Below the pieces are notes generated by a model that worked only from the letters and a program-made list of their open reading frames with translations, was not told where the DNA came from and ran no database searches. From assembly GCA_905215275.1 (NCBI GenBank), contig CAJMPE010000091.1:1-7899 (forward strand): a stretch of DNA of 7,899 nucleotides, written 5' to 3'. Source of the stretch: an uncultured bacterium (GTDB taxonomy: Bacteria; Actinomycetota; Coriobacteriia; Coriobacteriales; Coriobacteriaceae). This document shows positions 1-4,582 of the stretch, one piece after another. Both the position numbers and the translations under genes were made by a program. The stretch's first letter is position 1, and the number at the start of each line of letters is the position of its first letter.

Positions 1-180
1 ACCATGCTCTACCAGTTCGTCGGCCTTGCGACTGGCGAGGTCGAGTTCAACGTGTTCACCGTGGTGGCCATCGTAATCGCAGCCGTCATGCTGTTCCAGA
101 TCTTCCGTCCCATGCCTCACTTTGCATGGACGGATGAGGATGAGACTAATTCTTCCAGCGTGGTGAACGCCCCCGCTTAA
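1..180 (+). CDS. feoB: Ferrous iron transport protein B (FeoB), C-terminal fragment
   Basis: Only the last 59 codons are present, open from base 1 and ending in TAA at 178-180. The visible protein has a YQF segment, then one clear hydrophobic helix at about visible residues 21-41 (starting FNVFTVVAIVIAAVM), then an FRPMP stop-transfer and a polar, acidic, Ser-rich tail. This layout of a last membrane helix followed by FRxxP is usual at the C-terminus of Gram-positive FeoB, the GTP-driven inner-membrane Fe2+ permease. The GTPase domain and the metal-path residues lie outside the window, so the name rests on the tail plus the next gene, a FeoB-associated Cys-rich protein. A strong terminator follows the stop. 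Another polytopic transporter remains possible. Confidence 0.68.
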   Translation, partial: TMLYQFVGLATGEVEFNVFTVVAIVIAAVMLFQIFRPMPHFAWTDEDETNSSSVVNAPA

Positions 181-192
181 AAGGTGCGTAAG

Positions 193-272
193 GTTTCAAC
201 ACCCCGCCTTCTCCCCAGCCGCTCGTGGGTCTGTGCCCGCGGGCGGCTTTTTTGCGAAGACGGCGTTGAAAC
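193..272. repeat. Outer inverted repeat enclosing the feoB terminator
   Basis: GTTTCAAC at 193-200 and its exact reverse complement GTTGAAAC at 265-272 flank the terminator hairpin at near-equal distances. Just inside them, CGCCTTC (206-212) can pair imperfectly with the GAAGACG at 256-262. The right arm contains a TTGAAA hexamer (266-271) that could act as a -35 element for the downstream small gene, but no convincing -10 stands at 16-18 bp from it. Confidence 0.5.
217..253 (+). terminator. Intrinsic terminator after feoB
   Basis: A 13-bp stem (217-229 with 236-248, two G-U pairs) closes a 6-nt loop and runs directly into six T residues (248-253). It starts 36 nt after the feoB stop. This is a textbook rho-independent terminator. 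It would separate feoB from the Cys-rich gene or let only part of the transcription through. Confidence 0.85.
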
Positions 273-324
273 TGGGCCTATAGGGTAAAGTTGCAGTAGG
301 AAAACTTATGAAAGGGAGGCGTCG

Positions 325-525
325 ATGGCCCCTATCGATATCGTTATTTTGCTGCTTGTCGCCATCGCGTTTGTGGCGGGGTGCGTGCGCATCTACCGCA
401 AGGGCACCTGCGCCGACTGCGCTCAGGGTGGCGTTTGCACGGGGCATTGTTCTAACAAAAAAACCTGCGCCGCGCTTAAGGGCGTAGACAAAATCGCCGA
501 AGACTTGGGTCGCGGTATCAAATAA
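325..525 (+). CDS. FeoB-associated Cys-rich membrane protein
   Basis: This 66-aa protein has one N-terminal membrane helix (about residues 4-20, IDIVILLLVAIAFVAG) followed by a basic patch (RIYRKG). A Cys-rich cytoplasmic segment then carries Cys at 20, 29, 32, 38, 42 and 48. This is the architecture of the FeoB_associated family, small proteins encoded just after feoB in many Firmicutes and Coriobacteriia. They are presumed to help the permease by binding or handing over Fe2+ through the cysteines; that role is inferred for the family, not shown. The start at 325 is supported by AGGGAGG at 313-319, five bases upstream. It lies 144 bp after feoB, with a terminator between them, so it may have its own promoter or depend on read-through. 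A hairpin follows its stop. Confidence 0.88.
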   Translation: MAPIDIVILLLVAIAFVAGCVRIYRKGTCADCAQGGVCTGHCSNKKTCAALKGVDKIAEDLGRGIK

Positions 526-540
526 GGTCCAGGCATCCAA

Positions 541-573
541 GCGCCTCGCGAGTATCCGTTCGCGGGGCGCTTT
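541..573 (+). terminator. Terminator-like hairpin after the Cys-rich gene
   Basis: A 10-bp stem (541-550 with 561-570, one G-U pair), extendable by the pair A551-T560, stands 15 nt after the stop codon. The following tract is only TTTGTG, so termination may be incomplete. The position right after the gene supports the call. Confidence 0.62.
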
Positions 574-601
574 GTGCATTTGGACGCGAGCGCGGCGAGT
601 T

Positions 602-718
602 GAAGAGTATTTTTGGGGTATCGCTAACTATGTGGTCAACGGCCCGCTCACCGTGGTCCATGCCGTGGCCGGTGCCAAGCTCGCCGTCGAAGGCATGACC
701 AACTACCTGGGCCTCTAA
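602..718 (+). pseudogene. Possible 3' remnant of an FAD/NAD(P)-dependent oxidoreductase
   Basis: Frame 602-718 encodes about 38 residues ending in TAA (716-718), with third positions almost all G or C, like real genes here. Its core, NGPLTVVHAVAGAKLAVEG, resembles the last FAD-contacting segment of GltD-type and related pyridine nucleotide-disulfide oxidoreductases. There, a Gly-Asp pair followed by x-x-x-GPxTVVxAVAxGxxAA closes the flavin site. Here the expected Gly-Asp reads Ala-Asn, so the FAD-binding Asp appears lost. No start codon with a ribosome-binding site is present, and the upstream part of the frame runs through the hairpin at 541-570, so it cannot be an intact gene. I recognise it only by pattern. 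It could instead be a chance frame or an unrelated short peptide. Confidence 0.33.
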
Positions 719-737
719 CTCCATCCCACCCATCAGT

Positions 738-798
738 TGCGGTGAAATACGGACTGTTTTGGCTGTCAAAGGCCTCATCTACTCCGTATTCCACCGCA
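738..798. repeat. 16-bp inverted repeat between convergent loci
   Basis: The arms at 738-753 (TGCGGTGAAATACGGA) and 783-798 (TCCGTATTCCACCGCA) are reverse complements at 15 of 16 positions, and the exception still allows a G-U pair in RNA. The spacer is 29 nt and holds a small TTG/CAA internal hairpin. The length and near-perfection suggest an interspersed palindromic element (REP or MITE-like) or a structured terminator. No coding function is visible. Confidence 0.75.
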
Positions 799-806
799 CC
801 TTTTTT
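738..806 (+). terminator. Possible + strand terminator at the end of the Feo region
   Basis: Read on the + strand, the 16-bp stem (738-753 with 783-798) is followed after CC by six T residues (801-806), which fits intrinsic termination. The 29-nt loop is larger than usual. It would stop + strand transcription before it runs antisense into kdpE. No T-tract follows the stem on the - strand, so it is not a canonical terminator for kdpE. Confidence 0.5.
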
Positions 807-816
807 GTGGGGTGGG

Positions 817-1521
817 CTAGAGACGCTGCATGCGGTACCCGACACCCATGTGCGTCTGAATCATCTTGGGGTGAGAGGGGTCTGCCTCGATCTTCTTGCG
901 CAGGGTGCGCATGAACACGCGCAGGCTCGCCAGATCGCTGTCCCAGCTCGTGCCCCATATCTCGCGGGTGATGAAGGTGTGGGTGAGCACTTTGTCGACG
1001 TTTTTCGCCAGAAGGACGAGCAATTTGTACTCGGTTGGGGTGAGCGAGAGCTCGCGTCCATCTTTCGTCGCGTATCCCGCGGCGTAGTCGATATGCAGCG
1101 GACCGTTGTCGAACGTGCTCGCTTCTGTCGACTCGCTCGACGCCATCGAGGAGCGCCTCAAATTCGCACGGACGCGCGCGAGCAACTCATCCACAGAAAA
1201 GGGCTTGGTGAGGTAGTCGTCTGCCCCTGCGTCAAGTGCTGCAATCTTGTCGGAATCTTCGGAGCGCGCCGAAATGACGATAATGGGGACTGCCGACCAG
1301 CTTCGGATCTTCGTGATGACCTCGATACCGTCAATGTCGGGAAGGCCGAGGTCGAGCATGATGAGACTGGGGCCGTGCGACACCGCATCCATGATGGCGG
1401 CCTGGCCGTTGCAAACCTTGCTCACGACGTATCCGTGGAGGTCAAGCGCGGTTGAAACGAGGTTTTGAACGGTCAGGTCATCTTCGACCAGGAGGATGCG
1501 TGGCTTAGCGGCATTATTCAT
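817..1521 (-). CDS. kdpE: KdpE, response regulator of the kdp operon
   Basis: The 234-aa OmpR/PhoB-type regulator activates kdp transcription once phosphorylated by KdpD. The receiver domain (about 7-122) shows the acidic pair D14/D15, the phospho-acceptor D57 in LIMLDLGLPD, S84 at the switch position and K106 in the KPF motif. A Ser-rich linker (about 123-136) leads to a winged-helix DNA-binding domain (about 137-234), with SLTPTEYKLL at its start, a likely recognition helix around 194-211 and the GVGYR wing at 226-230. The ATG at 1521-1519 is chosen because it gives a normal KdpE N-terminus. It is preceded by GAGGAG (complement of 1532-1537) with 10-nt spacing and overlaps the kdpD stop by 8 nt. 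A longer open frame reaching 1740 lies inside kdpD and is not used. Length and motifs are normal for the family. No clear - strand terminator follows. Confidence 0.95.
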   Translation of the reverse strand: MNNAAKPRILLVEDDLTVQNLVSTALDLHGYVVSKVCNGQAAIMDAVSHGPSLIMLDLGLPDIDGIEVITKIRSWSAVPIIVISARSEDSDKIAALDAGADDYLTKPFSVDELLARVRANLRRSSMASSESTEASTFDNGPLHIDYAAGYATKDGRELSLTPTEYKLLVLLAKNVDKVLTHTFITREIWGTSWDSDLASLRVFMRTLRKKIEADPSHPKMIQTHMGVGYRMQRL

Positions 1522-4249
1522 GAATCTCGATCTCCTCGGCGGGCAGGGTAAAACGGAAGACGGCCCCATGGGGGTGGTTGTCGCGAACTTCGATGACGCC
1601 GCCATGTGCCTCCACGATGGAGCGGCAGAGCGACAGCCCAAGGCCGATGCTTCGACGCGAATCCACGGGCCGCGTATTGCTTGAGGTGAAGAAGCGCTCA
1701 AAGATATGAGGCTTGTCGCAGTCTGCCACACCCGGCCCATCGTCTGCGACGTCTACCACGACGAACGCACCCTCGCGACGTGCGCTGATGGTGACAGTCG
1801 AGTCCTCGGGCGTGTATTTGAAGGCGTTCATGATGAGATTCGTAAGCACCTGCATGATGAGATGGACGTCGATGCGTACCAGCAGGATGTCGTCAGTGTG
1901 CTCGATGGTGACGGCACGTCCATGCGATGCTTGGGCGACATGGCTGAGGGCGGCCTCGATGACCTCGTCGATGAGCTCGGATGTGAAGTTGAGACGAATG
2001 GTGCCGTCCTCGACGCGTGTGATGGCGAGGAGGTTCTCCACGGTATCGATAAGCCAGAGGGAGTCGTCGTAGATGGCATCGGCAAGATCGCAGCGTTGTT
2101 CGAGGCTGAGCTTCTCGTCGCTCTTCCGAAGGATTGCCGCAGATCCGGATATAGCCGTGAGGGGTGTCCTCAAATCGTGGCCGATGGAGCGCAAAAGGTT
2201 GGCGCGCAGCTGCTCGTTTTTCGCCAAGACCGCAGCCTCTTCGCGCTCTTGCGCCGCCCGGTCGCTTTCGAGCGCCAAGGCGCATTCACCTACGATAGAT
2301 AGGACGATCGAATGCTCGAAGGCTTCGATCTCGCGCCCCTCCAGGGCGATGCCGATGACACCGAATACCTTGTCGCCGGTGCGAACCGCGAGGTAGAGAC
2401 AGCGCGCCTCGGGCAGGGTCCGCGTGCTTGCGCCCGCGCGCTTGTTGTTGGTGTAGGTCCAGGTTGCAACGGCGCGCTCGTAGTCGGTGAGCAGCGACGC
2501 GGATCGGTTTTCGGTGCCAGCGGACTCATAGAGCGTCTTGCCGAGCGTGCCGTGTTCGGCGGTGTAGAAGACCACGTCGAGTTTTAGCAGTTTGATGAGT
2601 TGGTTCATGGCGACGCGGGCGCACTCCTCCGCGCTATGGGCTTGCTGCAAGAGCTGGTTCGTTTCGAGGAGTACGCGCGTTTTGAATGCGTTCTCGGCGG
2701 AGGCACGGGCGTTGTCGGCGATACGCGCAGTTAACTCGCCGGCGACCATGGCGGTAGCGAACATGATGCCGAACGTGACCAGATAGCTTCGGTCGTAGCT
2801 GGCGAGCGAAAACAGAGGCGTGACGAAGCAGAAGTTGTAAAGCACTACAGAGAGCACGCTCGATACGATCGTGCAGATGCGCCCCGTCGTGGTGACGGCG
2901 GTCAGCAGGGCCGTGAAGATATAGAGGGATATGATGCTGGAATCGGCAAAACCCAGATGGCGGAAAGCCGTGCCGATCGCCGTGGCGACAAGAGAGAGGG
3001 CCAGCGTGCGAAGCACGTCTCGGCTGCTGGGCGGCTGCAGGGCGAGCGCACGGCGGCGTCCTTCGGGCCGGGAGGGCGGAGTCGACTGGTCTGGAATGAT
3101 GTAAATGTCGAGGTTCGGGGCGAACGTTATGAGCTGTTCTACGAGAGATTTGCGGCCGAAGAGGGCCTGACGGACGCTGCTGCGCTCGCCCGTGCGTCCC
3201 ATGACGATCTTCGAAATACCCGACAGGCGCGCGAACTCGGAGATCTGAAACGCGATGTCGTCGCCATAGACGGTTTCCATATGTGCTCCGAGCTGCTCGG
3301 CTAGGGCGATATTGGCTGCAAGCTTGGCGCGCTCATCATCGCTCATGGCTTGCGTGCGCGGGCTCTCTACGAACAGGGCGACGAGCTCGCTGCGAAACGC
3401 TTTCGCCATGCGTGCGGCGGCACGGACGATGCGGGGATTGGTCGGCGCCGGGGAGACACAGACTAAGATACGCTCCCTGGTGTAGTAGTCACGGTTTCCC
3501 AGCACGCGTGCGGCGTCTGTGAGGTGGCCGGTGCGATCGGCGCAGCGGCGCAGCGCGATTTCTCGGAGTGCGGTGAGGTTCTCAACGGTAAAAAAATGCT
3601 GTTGTGCTCGGTCGGCTTGTGCGGGACGGTAGACGAGGCCGGCGCGAAGGCGCTCAAGTAGGTCTTCGGGCTCTATGTCGACGAGCTCGACCTGGTCGGC
3701 ATCATCGAAGATGCGGTCGGGGATTCGTTCGCTCACGACAACGCCGGTGATGGATGCAACCATGTCGTTTAGGCTCTCGATATGCTGAACGTTCACGGTC
3801 GTATAGACGTCGATGCCCGCATGTAGAAGTTCCTCGACGTCTTGATAGCGTTTGTCGTGGCGAGACCCTGGCGCATTCGTATGGGCGAGCTCGTCGACAA
3901 GGATGAGCTGAGGGGCGCGTTCGATAGCCGCATCTAGATCGAACTCGCTGAGCGCAATGCCGTTGTGCTTGATGAGTTTACAGGGCACGTTCTCAAGCCC
4001 TTGTGCAAGATGGGCAGTTGCCGGACGTTCGTGCGGCTCGATGTATCCCGCGACGACGTCGACACCTCGCCGCTTGGCGGCGTGGGCGGCTTGAAGCATC
4101 GCATAGGTTTTGCCCGCGCCAGCAGCGTAGCCAAAGAAAATCTTGAGGTGTCCCCGGCTGGTTCGAGCGTCGTCGGCGACCTCGTTTTTCTCAATTGCCT
4201 TGAGGATGAGGTCTGGATTGACGCGAGTGTCCGATGCGTCGCGCTGCAT
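1514..4249 (-). CDS. kdpD: KdpD, potassium/osmotic sensor histidine kinase
   Basis: This 911-aa membrane sensor controls KdpE phosphorylation in response to K+ limitation or osmotic stress. In order it has an N-terminal KdpD domain with Walker A GYAAGAGKT (40-48) and Walker B LILVDE (115-120), and a universal-stress-protein-like domain (about 257-390). Four membrane helices follow (about 411-505), then a GAF-like region (about 525-660). The kinase core has the phospho-His H691 in SIGHDLRTPL, N-box N804 and N808, G1 DDGPG (836-840) and G2 GLGLSL (869-874). The ATG at 4249-4247 is chosen because AGAAAGG (complement of 4257-4263) precedes it by 7 nt and the protein then starts as KdpD proteins do. 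An in-frame start at 4345 lacks such a site. It heads a kdpDE operon divergent from kdpFAB. The USP domain has only a degenerate form of the cyclic-di-AMP motif known from Staphylococcus aureus KdpD. Confidence 0.96.
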   Translation of the reverse strand: MQRDASDTRVNPDLILKAIEKNEVADDARTSRGHLKIFFGYAAGAGKTYAMLQAAHAAKRRGVDVVAGYIEPHERPATAHLAQGLENVPCKLIKHNGIALSEFDLDAAIERAPQLILVDELAHTNAPGSRHDKRYQDVEELLHAGIDVYTTVNVQHIESLNDMVASITGVVVSERIPDRIFDDADQVELVDIEPEDLLERLRAGLVYRPAQADRAQQHFFTVENLTALREIALRRCADRTGHLTDAARVLGNRDYYTRERILVCVSPAPTNPRIVRAAARMAKAFRSELVALFVESPRTQAMSDDERAKLAANIALAEQLGAHMETVYGDDIAFQISEFARLSGISKIVMGRTGERSSVRQALFGRKSLVEQLITFAPNLDIYIIPDQSTPPSRPEGRRRALALQPPSSRDVLRTLALSLVATAIGTAFRHLGFADSSIISLYIFTALLTAVTTTGRICTIVSSVLSVVLYNFCFVTPLFSLASYDRSYLVTFGIMFATAMVAGELTARIADNARASAENAFKTRVLLETNQLLQQAHSAEECARVAMNQLIKLLKLDVVFYTAEHGTLGKTLYESAGTENRSASLLTDYERAVATWTYTNNKRAGASTRTLPEARCLYLAVRTGDKVFGVIGIALEGREIEAFEHSIVLSIVGECALALESDRAAQEREEAAVLAKNEQLRANLLRSIGHDLRTPLTAISGSAAILRKSDEKLSLEQRCDLADAIYDDSLWLIDTVENLLAITRVEDGTIRLNFTSELIDEVIEAALSHVAQASHGRAVTIEHTDDILLVRIDVHLIMQVLTNLIMNAFKYTPEDSTVTISARREGAFVVVDVADDGPGVADCDKPHIFERFFTSSNTRPVDSRRSIGLGLSLCRSIVEAHGGVIEVRDNHPHGAVFRFTLPAEEIEIHE

Positions 4250-4321
4250 AGCGTAGCCTTTCTGAAGCGTTGTCCATGCGTGCATACGCGGCGAGGACGC
4301 CACTGTATGCTCGCGAGGTCG

Positions 4322-4327
4322 AGTATA
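4322..4327 (-). promoter_or_regulatory. Candidate -10 element for kdpDE
   Basis: On the - strand this reads TATACT, one base from the consensus TATAAT, and would place the transcript start about 65 nt before the kdpD ATG. No good -35 hexamer stands 16-18 bp upstream. That would fit an activator-dependent or weak basal promoter, or a chance match. Confidence 0.35.
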
Positions 4328-4360
4328 GGCGCACTGCAGCCGCAATAGTGCTTTCTACCT

Positions 4361-4382
4361 GCATCTTTACGGCATCTTAAGG
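4361..4382. promoter_or_regulatory. Candidate KdpE operator (11-bp-spaced direct repeat)
   Basis: GCATCTTTACG (4361-4371) and GCATCTTAAGG (4372-4382) match at 9 of 11 positions and are phased exactly 11 bp apart. OmpR/PhoB-family regulators typically bind head-to-tail half-sites with this spacing. A weaker third copy (5 of 11) may precede it at 4350-4360. The site lies between divergent kdpD and kdpF, where KdpE is expected to act. That KdpE is the ligand is inference. Confidence 0.5.
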
Positions 4383-4407
4383 TCGTGAGCCCCAGCCCTC
4401 ACGCCTC

Positions 4408-4413
4408 TTTAAT
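4408..4413 (+). promoter_or_regulatory. Candidate -10 element for kdpFAB
   Basis: TTTAAT lies 25 bp after the direct repeat at 4361-4382. The matching -35 position (4385-4390, GTGAGC) is non-consensus, as expected for a promoter that needs an activator bound just upstream. It predicts a start near 4420 and a leader of about 73 nt. The position rests on sequence inspection only. Confidence 0.33.
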
Positions 4414-4437
4414 CCCTAGAAGCGTTTACTGTCCCCA

Positions 4438-4459
4438 GACGCTTGCGAGAGCAGGCGTC
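4438..4459 (+). promoter_or_regulatory. Stable hairpin in the kdpF leader, GNRA-type loop
   Basis: GACGCTTGC (4438-4446) pairs with GCAGGCGTC (4451-4459) over 9 bp with one G-U pair, closed by GAGA, a GNRA tetraloop. Two other helices overlap it: AAGCGT/ACGCTT (4420-4425 with 4439-4444) and GTCCGA/TCGGAC (4457-4462 with 4467-4472). The leader could therefore switch between folds ahead of the kdpF ribosome-binding site. No U-tract follows, so it is not an intrinsic terminator. I do not recognise a named riboswitch. Confidence 0.45.
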
Positions 4460-4492
4460 CGAGACATCGGACCGCGCGTGAAAGGGGCGGTA

Positions 4493-4579
4493 ATGGACAT
4501 CCTCATTCCCATTATCGGAGTCGTCTGCATTGGACTCTTTATCTATTACATCTACATTCTGATGAGGAGTGATTCGTAA
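4493..4579 (+). CDS. kdpF: KdpF, small membrane subunit of the K+ ATPase
   Basis: This 28-aa peptide is almost entirely one membrane helix (MDILIPIIGVVCIGLF and on through IYYIYILM), ending in a short polar tail RSDS. It matches the size and character of KdpF (29 aa in E. coli), a lipid-like helix that stabilises the KdpFABC complex in the membrane. The ATG at 4493 follows AAGGGG (4482-4487) at 5-nt spacing. An in-frame GTG at 4478 and longer open frame back to 4385 exist, but would add non-hydrophobic sequence and sit in the leader hairpins. It is the first gene of the operon and ends 3 bp before kdpA, whose ribosome-binding site (GAGGAG, 4564-4569) lies inside it, so the two are probably translationally coupled. 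Confidence 0.9.
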   Translation: MDILIPIIGVVCIGLFIYYIYILMRSDS

Positions 4580-4582
4580 ACT

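Noticed and set aside
526..816. tRNA, CRISPR or phage attachment site in the gap before kdpE
   Set aside because: I saw no cloverleaf, no regularly spaced repeats and no integrase. The gap is explained by the hairpin, the remnant and the inverted repeat.
742..1455. A 237-codon + strand open frame opposite kdpE
   Set aside because: It is antisense to a well-supported response regulator and starts inside the inverted repeat. It shows no recognisable domain.
1522..1740. N-terminal extension of kdpE by 73 codons
   Set aside because: These codons lie within kdpD in another frame. The receiver domain begins normally from the ATG at 1521, which has its own ribosome-binding site.
4250..4345. Upstream starts for kdpD at 4345 or 4285
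   Set aside because: Neither has a Shine-Dalgarno sequence, and the added residues do not resemble KdpD. They would also overlap the candidate promoter.
4381..4403. CGTGAG/CTCACG hairpin (4384-4389 with 4398-4403) as a terminator or operator
   Set aside because: The stem is short, with no T-run directly after it, and it overlaps the presumed -35 region. It may be chance; I could not assign a role.
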